From positions 1-21,277 of the IMG/VR virus record IMGVR_UViG_3300031758_004396: a stretch of DNA of 21,277 nt, one strand, 5' to 3'. Below the pieces are notes generated by a model that saw nothing but the letters and a program-made list of their open reading frames with translations, had not been told where the DNA came from and made no database searches. This DNA comes from a virus. Position 1 is the stretch's first letter, and each line of letters opens with the position of its first letter. The position numbers were made by a program, and so were the translations under genes. Positions 4,837-10,831 of the stretch are shown here, piece after piece.

Positions 4837-5743
4837 TTAACAATTCCTTATCTACGACTATTGCAGATATGGTCTTGCTTGTTAGCTTATTACCTTTAGT
4901 CTTCATCAAATCAATGATTTGTGAACTTGTTAAGGTAGGATTTTTTTGCTTTAAGCCATAATATACGGCTGCTGCAACCTGAACGGATATAGAAGTTCCA
5001 TCTTCATTAAACAGCATTCCGTTAGCATCAGATACTCTTAGCCTTCCTAGGGCAAACATATCTGTAATATTTTTATCATAGTTGGTATAAACTGCAGGGC
5101 CACCCGTGACAGAACTAGCGCTGACCGTTACTGCCTCTGTAAAGCATGATGGCCAAAATACTCTAGTCAAATCTCTTGCATTTCCTGCTGGCAGGAATAC
5201 TGGAACTCCAGCCTGATTCAATGACGAGATCAATCCTCTTGTTGCTGGGGTATTCGGGCAATAGTCTGCTATACGTAAATAATTTCCGTGTCCTTGCGAC
5301 ATTGCTACGGCAGTAATGTTATATTTATCTTTGTTATTTAATACCCATGTTAGAGCATTAACAAATGTTGACTCATTGGTAGTTTGTCTATCGCCATTTA
5401 CTGTTGCTCCGACAATTCTAATAAATACGATCTTTACATTTGGGTTTGTCAGAACTGATGCATGTGTCATCTTAGTTCCATGATTGAAGCCATTTCTAAG
5501 CATCTGTGAAATAGGCATAGAGGCTGCTCCTGGGCCCTCCATAAAGCTTTTACCATTAGCACAAGATGGCCAGTCTAGAATACATACTTCTTGGACTACC
5601 TTGTCCTTAAAAACTGGCAAACTAGCATTTAATGCTGTATCTAAAATTGCCACTGTTGCAGGTTGTGTATTTGCCACAACCGTATGTGTTGTTGTGATGG
5701 TGAGTACTGCTGCCAATACGGCAGTTATTAGTTTTTTATTCAT
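4829..5743 (-). CDS. Secreted subtilisin-family (S8) serine protease
   Basis: 304 residues from the ATG at 5743. Signal peptide at 1-24 (MNKKLITAVLAAVLTITTTH, AxA-like end). The catalytic triad is in family order: D35 in VAILDTAL, H88 in NHGTKMTH, S251 in DGTSISVQVAAA, with the oxyanion asparagine N188 in PAGNARD. It has no separate propeptide or C-terminal anchor and is compact for the family. The start is set by a promoter whose -10 (TAGAAT) ends 7 nt upstream; an in-frame TTG at 5779 falls inside the -35 box and is rejected. Expected to be exported and to cut surface or extracellular proteins, perhaps host receptors or competitor proteins (inference). Confidence 0.92.
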   Translation of the reverse strand: MNKKLITAVLAAVLTITTTHTVVANTQPATVAILDTALNASLPVFKDKVVQEVCILDWPSCANGKSFMEGPGAASMPISQMLRNGFNHGTKMTHASVLTNPNVKIVFIRIVGATVNGDRQTTNESTFVNALTWVLNNKDKYNITAVAMSQGHGNYLRIADYCPNTPATRGLISSLNQAGVPVFLPAGNARDLTRVFWPSCFTEAVTVSASSVTGGPAVYTNYDKNITDMFALGRLRVSDANGMLFNEDGTSISVQVAAAVYYGLKQKNPTLTSSQIIDLMKTKGNKLTSKTISAIVVDKELLNG

Positions 5744-5750
5744 AGGGTCT

Positions 5751-5779
5751 ATTCTACTAAATTGTAGCCAGTAGGTCAA
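5751..5779 (-). promoter_or_regulatory. Leaderless-type promoter for the subtilase operon
   Basis: TTGACC (5774-5779), 17-nt spacer, TAGAAT (5751-5756), 7 nt to the ATG at 5743. The -35 lies within a short inverted repeat TAGGT-ATTG-ACCTA (5772-5785), the same layout as at the 4587-4615 promoter. There is no ribosome-binding site between the -10 and the start. Confidence 0.7.
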
Positions 5780-5782
5780 TAC

Positions 5783-5965
5783 CTAGTTATTTGGAATGTC
5801 TGGCCTATTCTGTTTCTTTGAGTACCATTTTCCAGCGTCTAAATCTGGTGTTTTGCCTCCGCCCATCTCTATAATTACAGAGAGCATGGCTTTTACGTAT
5901 TCTAATTCATAATTAAGTCTAACTATTTCCATCTCAGCCAGCCTTAATCTTTCAGATTTTCTCAA
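5783..5965 (-). CDS. 60-aa coiled-coil hypothetical protein
   Basis: Residues 1-34 form one long helix with heptad-like leucines (RLRLAEMEIVRLNYELEYVK), suitable for dimerisation. The tail is polar with GGGKTPDLDAGKWYSKK. It starts at TTG 5965, overlapping the stop of the upstream zinc-ribbon gene, with AAGGA about 8 nt upstream. No known family. Possibly an accessory subunit of the neighbouring membrane or zinc protein, judged from coupling only. Confidence 0.6.
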   Translation of the reverse strand: MRKSERLRLAEMEIVRLNYELEYVKAMLSVIIEMGGGKTPDLDAGKWYSKKQNRPDIPNN

Positions 5966-6318
5966 TTATCTAATCCTTCACTATCCATAGGCGTTGGCGC
6001 AGTTGCCAAGCTTCCACAATTTGCACATTCCATATCTAAAAAGTATGTAGCAATTTCATAATCATCAAAAATAACTTTAACATTAAATATGTTACAGCCA
6101 CAAGCGCAAACGTGAGTAGGGGTTCCTCGAAGATCCATGGCATTATCATAATTATCTGGTCTGAGATTAATTATTTCATCCATTTCATCCTCATCCTCTT
6201 CATCGTCTTCAAAATTTTTATCAAGCACAACTACTGTGTGCTTGTCAAAGAAATCTCTAATTAAACCTACTGATATGAGTCCGAACAGTAGGGCGGCCAA
6301 TCTATTTAGCCACTTCAT
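5962..6318 (-). CDS. 118-aa membrane-anchored zinc-ribbon protein
   Basis: Residues 3-20 form one hydrophobic segment (LNRLAALLFGLISVGLI). A very acidic linker follows at 36-48 (EDDEEDEDEMDE), then a C-terminal domain with CACGC near 71-75 and CANCG near 98-102, a four-cysteine zinc ribbon. It probably sits at the inner membrane face with the zinc domain in the cytoplasm (positive-inside: RDFFDKH after the segment). The ATG is 6 nt after a TATAAT box, a leaderless arrangement. Not assigned to a named family. Confidence 0.75.
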   Translation of the reverse strand: MKWLNRLAALLFGLISVGLIRDFFDKHTVVVLDKNFEDDEEDEDEMDEIINLRPDNYDNAMDLRGTPTHVCACGCNIFNVKVIFDDYEIATYFLDMECANCGSLATAPTPMDSEGLDN

Positions 6319-6324
6319 ATCTTT

Positions 6325-6353
6325 ATTATACTCTAGACTTCAATTATTGTAAA
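6325..6353 (-). promoter_or_regulatory. Leaderless-type promoter for the zinc-ribbon membrane gene
   Basis: TTTACA (6348-6353), 17-nt spacer, TATAAT (6325-6330), 6 nt to the ATG at 6318. The -35 and spacer lie in the last codons of the upstream Ntn-hydrolase gene. No ribosome-binding site is present. Confidence 0.75.
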
Positions 6354-6899
6354 GGGGCCTCTTACGGTCATTATGAACTTAGAAGACGCCTCTAAAGCTG
6401 TTCTTACACGCTTGCGAGGAGTTTTAACAGCTGCCGTAGAGAACAATGATCCTAATGCTACCTGCTGGCCGCTTCCCTCTGCTAAGTATTCTACATCTAC
6501 TTCAGATATATGGAAGTCCACATCCATAATAAAAATTCTACCTGTATTTTGTACTGCAATAATTATAATTCCGCCTTCGTCACCATCTTCTGTATTTGAT
6601 CCAAACTTTCCATATCCATGTTCCTGATAAGCCTCTTTTATGGATTGAACAAATTTTGTTCTCATAAACTTATCTAAGTTTTTAAATCCTGTAGTTGGCT
6701 TATAGATAGGCGGTGTCCAATTGTATTGTAAAATTTGTCCCATTCTAAAACTATCAACAAAGCCTATGCCGTATTGCCCTATTTTAAAAACTTTAGAATC
6801 TGTTACTTGCAAAATTAGCCCAGACTTTTCGTCAGATGCGGCTGAGTCTCCGCCAAGATAGACTTTATTTCCAACTGCGAGGGCTACTATACAGGTCAT
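6333..6899 (-). CDS. Proteasome/HslV-like Ntn-hydrolase
   Basis: 188 residues beginning M-T-C-I-V-A, so removal of Met would expose Thr2 as the nucleophile. The proteasome beta-subunit pattern follows: GGDSAASD with D18 (canonical Asp17), K36 in DSKVFKIG (canonical Lys33), a GIGFVDSFRMGQIL helix, and GSGQQVALGS late in the chain. These are the residues expected for an active N-terminal-Thr peptidase forming a ring. No HslU or other ATPase gene lies in the window, so the partner may be a host AAA+ unfoldase. Cytoplasmic. The start follows a TACAAT -10 by 7 nt (leaderless type). Confidence 0.85.
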   Translation of the reverse strand: MTCIVALAVGNKVYLGGDSAASDEKSGLILQVTDSKVFKIGQYGIGFVDSFRMGQILQYNWTPPIYKPTTGFKNLDKFMRTKFVQSIKEAYQEHGYGKFGSNTEDGDEGGIIIIAVQNTGRIFIMDVDFHISEVDVEYLAEGSGQQVALGSLFSTAAVKTPRKRVRTALEASSKFIMTVRGPFTIIEV

Positions 6900-6906
6900 A
6901 TACCCT

Positions 6907-6935
6907 ATTGTACTATTTTTAAATTTCGGAGTCCA
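6907..6935 (-). promoter_or_regulatory. Leaderless-type promoter for the Ntn-hydrolase gene
   Basis: TGGACT (6930-6935), 17-nt spacer, TACAAT (6907-6912), 7 nt to the ATG at 6899. An AGGG in the gap is only about 3 nt from the ATG, too near to act as a normal ribosome-binding site. Confidence 0.6.
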
Positions 6936-7227
6936 GCTCGTTTAATTCAACTAAATTTAATTGTACTAGGGCATTTTCAAGCTCTGACTTTACTACAATT
7001 AGGTCCTGAATGGCATTATAATATTTGTCTTTCCATTCTGTCAGGTCCCGCTCAAGCTTATATAAAGATATTTTAAGGTCTTTTATCTCTAATTTAAGCT
7101 GGTCCTGCTCTCTTTCATTCTGCCTGTTCTTTTCTCTTCTAGTTTCCCTTATTCCAGAAATAATTGCTGTTCCCATGCCGCTTAAAATGGCGGCAGAAAT
7201 AGCCAGAATGATTGAGGTATAATCCAT
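6919..7227 (-). CDS. 102-aa membrane-anchored coiled-coil protein
   Basis: Residues 4-25 form one hydrophobic segment (YTSIILAISAAILSGMGTAI), then a basic patch (RETRREKNRQ) and a long coiled coil at 40-95 (LEIKDLKISLYKLERDL). The arrangement suggests a single-span protein with a cytoplasmic coil. Size and layout resemble small phage membrane proteins with spanin-, holin-accessory- or Rz-like shapes, but it is far from the lysis cassette. A TATAAT box ends 9 nt before the ATG. Function unknown. Confidence 0.7.
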   Translation of the reverse strand: MDYTSIILAISAAILSGMGTAIISGIRETRREKNRQNEREQDQLKLEIKDLKISLYKLERDLTEWKDKYYNAIQDLIVVKSELENALVQLNLVELNELDSEI

Positions 7228-7236
7228 AATAGATTA

Positions 7237-7242
7237 ATTATA
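7237..7242 (-). promoter_or_regulatory. Possible -10 box for the membrane coiled-coil gene
   Basis: A perfect TATAAT on the minus strand ends 9 nt before the ATG at 7227. No good -35 is seen at 16-18 nt (TTAGTT at best), so this is a weaker candidate than the other near-start promoters. Confidence 0.4.
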
Positions 7243-7256
7243 CCTTTAATTAAGTC

Positions 7257-7493
7257 CTAAACTAATAGCTCTGAGGCGGATATTTCTTCGCCCAAGTAGC
7301 GCTTCTTAAGAACAAACTCTCTTACATGATCTGCCCCACTCGATCTGCCAGCCAATATTATAACCCATCTTGGCTCTAATTTTGCATTTATGCAAGTCTC
7401 ACACATTAGCAAATTAATCGGCAGCAAAGAGGATTTCTTTGCATTTAATTTATGCTTGTTTTTATTGCAACTATAGCATAATATTTTATTCAT
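7257..7493 (-). CDS. 78-aa zinc-binding conserved phage protein
   Basis: An N-terminal CYSCNKNKHK (C6, C9) and an LLMCETC pair (C31, C34) make a four-cysteine zinc site. It is followed by EPRWVIILAGRSSGADHVREF, a conserved-looking core with RSSG. The ATG has an AGAGG site upstream and overlaps the preceding stop by 8 nt. It is the last gene of the WhiB operon. No named family assigned; a small adaptor or nucleic-acid-binding role is inferred from the zinc site. Confidence 0.75.
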   Translation of the reverse strand: MNKILCYSCNKNKHKLNAKKSSLLPINLLMCETCINAKLEPRWVIILAGRSSGADHVREFVLKKRYLGEEISASELLV

Positions 7494-7686
7494 TATTTTC
7501 CTCTACATGATGAAACACGATTTCGTCAACTATTGCGAATTCGTCATTTTCTAAAAGAACTTCGTAATCAGTTCCATCTTTTTGATACTTTACCATCGAA
7601 GCAAATGCTCCAAGTTGTTCAACTGTTCCATATACTTTTTCTGGGTATACATATACAATATTGATAATTTCATAATACTCTTCCAC
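7486..7686 (-). CDS. 66-aa acidic hypothetical protein
   Basis: A small acidic protein with alternating hydrophobic residues (EIINIVYVYPEKVYG, YEVLLENDEFAIVDEIVF), probably a beta-rich barrel-like fold. GTG start at 7686 (GTG-GAA-GAG) with a GGAGGG site 8 nt upstream. It overlaps both neighbours by 8-17 nt within the WhiB operon. No cysteines and no known domain. Confidence 0.65.
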   Translation of the reverse strand: MEEYYEIINIVYVYPEKVYGTVEQLGAFASMVKYQKDGTDYEVLLENDEFAIVDEIVFHHVEENNE

Positions 7687-7999
7687 TCGGTATACCCTCC
7701 AGCTCGCATCTTACTCCATAGGACTCTATGAGTTTTTTAACCTTTGAAACATAATCTATTACTTCTTCTTTCTTAGATCCGTCAAATTGTAAAAAATTGT
7801 CTTCATATAATCTTAATGCTAGAAAGTCTGGATACATTGCTACATCCATCAAAAGAAGCATAGGCTTTTTAATTTCTCTTACCCGCTTCTTCATTTCTTC
7901 TGTGTAAAATACTGGCTTATTGGGTTCGCCCGTCCATTGATTAATTCCATACTTAAAATGATTATTGTCGTAAAAATGCTGACTATCGTTAAGCGACAC
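7670..7999 (-). CDS. 109-aa hypothetical protein in the WhiB operon
   Basis: The N-terminus is polar (HFYDNNHFKYG), the middle has EEMKKRVREIKKPMLLLMDVAMYPDFLALRLYEDNF and the C-terminus a helix with KKLIESYGVRCELEGIP. The GTG start at 7999 is preceded by GGAG (5 nt) and overlaps the end of the WhiB gene by 11 nt. It has a mixed alpha/beta look but no recognisable motif. Position suggests co-regulation with the WhiB protein. Confidence 0.65.
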   Translation of the reverse strand: MSLNDSQHFYDNNHFKYGINQWTGEPNKPVFYTEEMKKRVREIKKPMLLLMDVAMYPDFLALRLYEDNFLQFDGSKKEEVIDYVSKVKKLIESYGVRCELEGIPSGRVL

Positions 8000-8300
8000 C
8001 TTTACTCCTTAGCTTCTTCCAGATTTCTGGGGTCTTATGTAAATTTTTTGACTTGTCTATTTCTCCAGATGACAAATAAACTCCTCCCCATACTCCGTAT
8101 TCTGAATTTTTAACTCCAGAATCAAAACACATTTTCATAACTGGACAAGACATGCATGCCTCGTCTATATTCTTGGCAACGTTAACATCAGATTCGTACT
8201 TGTCATAGAATAGATTTGTTTCCATTCCTCGACATACTGCTAGATGCCACCAAGAGAAGTCTTCTGGATCTACCCCTAAATTATCTAAAATATTTGACAT
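7989..8300 (-). CDS. WhiB-family iron-sulfur transcription regulator
   Basis: 103 residues from the ATG at 8300. The four conserved cysteines are C23 (AVCRG), C49, C52 and C58 (CMSCPVMKMC), with the glycine turn GVWGG at 69-73, which is diagnostic. Family members bind a 4Fe-4S cluster and usually work with the primary sigma factor; the basic tail (KKLRSK) would contact DNA. WhiB proteins are confined to actinobacteria and their phages, the best host clue here; phage examples can repress host whiB genes. An in-frame TTG at 8327 would add nine residues and lacks a ribosome-binding site. The gene overlaps the upstream 86-aa gene by 20 nt. Confidence 0.93.
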   Translation of the reverse strand: MSNILDNLGVDPEDFSWWHLAVCRGMETNLFYDKYESDVNVAKNIDEACMSCPVMKMCFDSGVKNSEYGVWGGVYLSSGEIDKSKNLHKTPEIWKKLRSKGVA

Positions 8301-8541
8301 ATTTTTTAGGGAGCTCCCAGACTCCAATATTATTTACTTTTATTCTCTTAGATATTCCCCAAGAGTTTTTCCTGAACATCCCGTTTTTATCAGTAAATCC
8401 AGAAGAATCCTTTTTCCATATAACTAAATCATAATTATCCCAAAATGGGGATATGTCTTTTGCCCTTTTGATAAAGAGTTCTACACCTAATTCATTAAGA
8501 TTTAACATGCTGTCCTTTATGACTAAACCGCAGCATCCCAC
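8281..8541 (-). CDS. 86-aa hypothetical protein, first gene of the WhiB operon
   Basis: It begins MGCCGLVIKD with adjacent cysteines, then polar and aromatic segments (DISPFWDNYDLVIWKKD, GISKRIKVNNIGVW). The GTG start at 8541 lies 8 nt after a TATAAT box, so the mRNA is probably leaderless. The first codons form one arm of an 8-bp inverted repeat around the promoter. Function unknown; it looks like a small globular protein and precedes WhiB with a 20-nt overlap. Confidence 0.65.
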   Translation of the reverse strand: MGCCGLVIKDSMLNLNELGVELFIKRAKDISPFWDNYDLVIWKKDSSGFTDKNGMFRKNSWGISKRIKVNNIGVWELPKKYVKYFR

Positions 8542-8570
8542 TGATATATATTATACAGGAATTGCTGCGG
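8528..8570. repeat. Inverted repeat bracketing the WhiB-operon promoter
   Basis: Perfect 8-bp arms, ccgcagca (8528-8535) and tgctgcgg (8563-8570), are separated by 27 bp that hold the -10 box and the predicted transcription start. One arm is in the first codons of the 86-aa gene and the other in the -35/-10 spacer. A leaderless mRNA would carry only one arm, so a DNA operator fits better than an RNA hairpin. Confidence 0.65.
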
Positions 8571-8579
8571 CTATGTCAA
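8550..8579 (-). promoter_or_regulatory. Consensus promoter for the WhiB operon
   Basis: Both hexamers are perfect: TTGACA (8574-8579), 18-nt spacer, TATAAT (8550-8555), then 8 nt to the GTG at 8541, with no ribosome-binding site. It is among the strongest predicted promoters here, so control by a repressor at the flanking inverted repeat would make sense. Confidence 0.8.
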
Positions 8580-8582
8580 TGA

Positions 8583-9491
8583 CTATTTAATAAAAGTTCC
8601 GTTCCAAACGGACTTTTCAACTTTTTCTACTGGGACACAATTGGGAACCATACGGCCATTCTTTTCTTTCATTCCCTCTTGCTTATATCCTGTCCAGCAG
8701 GCCTTCTCCATATTGTCCCATTTATCTTCTTCCTCATTATCTGATTCATAAGATTTACTCATTTCTTCTGAGCATACTGGGCACTTGTCACAGGAAACAT
8801 TCATTGCCTTACATGTTTCGCATCCACAATTTTCGTATGCTTTTGCAATTGGCCAGTTTATTTCATTCTTCATTGGATCTCCAATTGGGGCTGGATTAGA
8901 GCTGTTGGCGTCTTCTACTTCCATGCTTGGAGCATCTTCTTCGCCTTCCTCTTCTTCCTCTTCCTCTGGGGCTTCGATCATTCCCTCAATCACTTCCATC
9001 AAATGCTCAATTACCATTCCGAGCTGTTCTTTTGTAATTTCTGGACGTAGGGCTTTTTTAATTTCTTCGTCATCATCAATTTCAACTACAGTATCAAATG
9101 GTTCTACTACATCTGTTAGCATATCTTTAATTTCTTCAATTAAGTCCTCTTGTACATAAGACTTTTTCATATTCTTTTCTCTCTCTGCAATTTTGCGAGA
9201 CCAAGAGAATCCAGCATCTCCGCCCCATGCGTCCCACATAATTCGACCATTTGAAGGATTAGAAGTATTATAAAAGTCTTTACCTTTCTTGTCTACTTCA
9301 TGTCTAGAAAAGAAAGAGTACATTCTTTTAACTGTTGATAAGCTAAGAGTCTCACCACGGGCAAGTTGTCCTGCACGAGTCCATCCTACTGCGGTTCCAG
9401 CACCTGTTGCCTTACCCTGCTCTTTCCAGCGAATAGCTCTTTTTGCTGCAGCTTTCATTCCAGAGGTGGGTTTGTATCCTTCTTTAGCCAT
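8583..9491 (-). CDS. 302-aa conserved phage protein (head or scaffold-associated type)
   Basis: Residues 8-100 contain SGMKAAAKRAIRW, GTAVGWTRAGQL, STVKRMYSFFSRHEVDKKG and PSNGRIMWDAWGGDAG, a domain repeatedly seen in phage structural or head-maturation proteins. The middle is very acidic (a run of glutamates near 165-180). A cysteine cluster lies at about 222-245 (CGCETCK, CDKCPVC). Near the C-terminus CWTGYKQEGMKEKNGRMVPNC is a second motif known from phage proteins that pair with the first. Function is unproven; scaffold, protease-substrate or minor head protein is plausible. A strong AAGGAGAAATAAAATG start suggests high expression. Confidence 0.75.
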   Translation of the reverse strand: MAKEGYKPTSGMKAAAKRAIRWKEQGKATGAGTAVGWTRAGQLARGETLSLSTVKRMYSFFSRHEVDKKGKDFYNTSNPSNGRIMWDAWGGDAGFSWSRKIAEREKNMKKSYVQEDLIEEIKDMLTDVVEPFDTVVEIDDDEEIKKALRPEITKEQLGMVIEHLMEVIEGMIEAPEEEEEEEGEEDAPSMEVEDANSSNPAPIGDPMKNEINWPIAKAYENCGCETCKAMNVSCDKCPVCSEEMSKSYESDNEEEDKWDNMEKACWTGYKQEGMKEKNGRMVPNCVPVEKVEKSVWNGTFIK

Positions 9492-9492
9492 T

Positions 9493-9636
9493 TTATTTCT
9501 CCTTAACGCTAACTACTTTAACGTTTTTAATTTCATCATCTACGCCAAATATATCATTGGCATAGTCTAAAGCATCACCTTCGTCAAAAGCTTCTACCTC
9601 TGCTTCTACTTCTAGCTTTACTTTATAATTTTTCAT
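9493..9636 (-). CDS. 47-aa acidic beta-type microprotein
   Basis: A 47-residue ORF beginning MKNYKVKLEV, with alternating charged and hydrophobic residues (KVKLEVEAEVEAF), a D/E-rich helix-like middle (DEGDALDYANDIF) and a beta-type end (KNVKVVSVKEK). The ATG overlaps the endolysin stop by one base (TAATG), and its stop is one base before the next ATG, whose ribosome-binding site lies in its last codons. Small proteins of this kind (DUF-type beta-alpha-beta) are common in phages. Function unknown. Confidence 0.65.
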   Translation of the reverse strand: MKNYKVKLEVEAEVEAFDEGDALDYANDIFGVDDEIKNVKVVSVKEK

Positions 9637-10169
9637 TATGCTTTTAGTTCGTCTGCCCCGCCGCCAGATTTCTTAAATTTAGGGCGTCCAAATCCTACGA
9701 TTGATATTTGAACTCCCTTTTTATTCTTTTTAAATGCACGAAGTTGTTTACATACTTCTCCGCCATTTCTTTGGCTTCCACCTTTTCTATTTGTGGTATT
9801 GCCCTCTATGCACCAAACGGTTCCGTCTTCATTGTCTTTAATAACAATGCCTACGTGGGAAATTCTATCAACACCATCTGCTGGAAAATCAAAATAGGCA
9901 ATATCTCCTGGCTCTGGATCAGCTAAGTCTCCGTCAATCCATGCATTTTTCTTTTTAAATGCCGCTGCCCCTGCTGGAGTGTAAACAGTATTAGGAACTT
10001 TTACGCCAGCCTCATTACCGCACCACATAACGAAACTTCCGCACCATGGTTGAAAATCTGACTTAGTAAATTTACCATACTTAGTCTCATTATCTTTTGG
10101 ACCTTCAACTACGCCCACTTCTGCTTTAGCAACTTCAACTAAACGTTCTGCTGTTCCTTGATCTGCCAT
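9636..10169 (-). CDS. CHAP-domain endolysin
   Basis: 177 residues, one CHAP (NlpC/P60-like cysteine amidase/endopeptidase) domain. The nucleophile C43 is in PWCGSFVMWC, H105 in SHVGIVI, and the polar third residue is in WCIEGNT (E122/N124). It would hydrolyse peptidoglycan amide bonds at the end of infection. No signal peptide and no clear separate cell-wall-binding domain; a basic tail (KFKKSGGG) may aid wall binding. The ATG at 10169 has AAGGA upstream. It follows the holin gene by 2 nt. Confidence 0.9.
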   Translation of the reverse strand: MADQGTAERLVEVAKAEVGVVEGPKDNETKYGKFTKSDFQPWCGSFVMWCGNEAGVKVPNTVYTPAGAAAFKKKNAWIDGDLADPEPGDIAYFDFPADGVDRISHVGIVIKDNEDGTVWCIEGNTTNRKGGSQRNGGEVCKQLRAFKKNKKGVQISIVGFGRPKFKKSGGGADELKA

Positions 10170-10171
10170 AA

Positions 10172-10582
10172 TTATTCCTTATCCCAATCTTCATCAACTT
10201 CATGTGGAGCAGGAACTTGATCTGCTGGCTTAGCAGCTCTACGTGCTGCTGCTTCATCAATTTCTGCTTCTAATTTTTTATCTGCTTGAGTATTTTTAGC
10301 ATCCATTTCTTTATTTGCTAACTGTGCCGCCATAACATCTTTAGCACCAGATTGTCCAATTAGCAATCCTGCCAGTGTACCTGTGATGAATGTTGCAACG
10401 CTACCAAGCACATTAAAAAACATTTTATCATTTTCTGACTGTGCTCCAATTGGCTGGGTTACAAATATAAGAGCGTACAAAATACCTAGCGATGTACACA
10501 ATAAAATTGTTCCAAGCGTGATGCCAAGAATAAACTTTAATCTTGCATCAAGATCTTGTGGGGTTAATCTTTCTCTAGCCAT
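10172..10582 (-). CDS. Putative holin (two membrane segments)
   Basis: 136 residues. Two hydrophobic segments at about 16-41 (FILGITLGTILLCTSLGILYALIFV) and 55-77 (MFFNVLGSVATFITGTLAGLLIG), then a long charged tail rich in A, K, E and D at 85-136. Size, topology and position directly before the endolysin fit a class II-like holin. The identification is by context, since holins share little sequence. The ATG overlaps the lipoprotein stop by 8 nt and has AAAGG upstream. Confidence 0.8.
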   Translation of the reverse strand: MARERLTPQDLDARLKFILGITLGTILLCTSLGILYALIFVTQPIGAQSENDKMFFNVLGSVATFITGTLAGLLIGQSGAKDVMAAQLANKEMDAKNTQADKKLEAEIDEAAARRAAKPADQVPAPHEVDEDWDKE

Positions 10583-10796
10583 TCTTTACCTTTGATTTCT
10601 GGTACTCATCCCATACTTCCTGCCCAACTAAATCTCTTGAACAGGTTCCAGTAGTCTCACAAATTGGAGGATTACATTCTGCCTTCTCCCAGTTTGCTGG
10701 GTCCTGGCATTCATAACGGAATGAACCATCAAAATTACACGATGTAACTGTGAGGGCTAGCATTATGCTAGCTAATGAGGCACCTAATTTTCTCAT
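10575..10796 (-). CDS. Small cysteine-rich lipoprotein of the lysis cassette
   Basis: 73 residues. A lipoprotein signal peptide ends in the lipobox VTSC with C20. The mature part has four further cysteines (YEC, AEC, PIC, GTC in CQDPANWEKAECNPPICETTGTC), giving two possible disulphides. Similar short 'CQDPxNWExxxCxPPxC' proteins occur beside lysis genes of other tailed phages as far as I recall; their role is unclear. It is the first gene of the lysis operon: a TATAAT box ends 6 nt before the ATG. Confidence 0.75.
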   Translation of the reverse strand: MRKLGASLASIMLALTVTSCNFDGSFRYECQDPANWEKAECNPPICETTGTCSRDLVGQEVWDEYQKSKVKNG

Positions 10797-10802
10797 GCCT
10801 CT

Positions 10803-10831
10803 ATTATAGCATTTCTACTCTTCTTTTCGAA
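10803..10831 (-). promoter_or_regulatory. Extended -10 promoter of the lysis cassette
   Basis: TGC-TATAAT (-10 at 10803-10808) with a weak -35 TTCGAA (10826-10831) at 17 nt. The stretch TGCTATAATAGAGG is shared with the 1600-1630 promoter. The ATG begins 6 nt after the -10; AGAGG is present but too close to act as a ribosome-binding site. A 6-bp hairpin (10818-10834) lies across the -35. Confidence 0.7.

Noticed and set aside
5744-5779. Longer subtilase start at TTG 5779
   Set aside because: The TTG is inside the -35 box, and the extra residues precede a perfect signal peptide starting at 5743.
6333-6899. HslUV system
   Set aside because: Only the HslV/proteasome-like subunit is present; no AAA+ ATPase gene was seen in the window.
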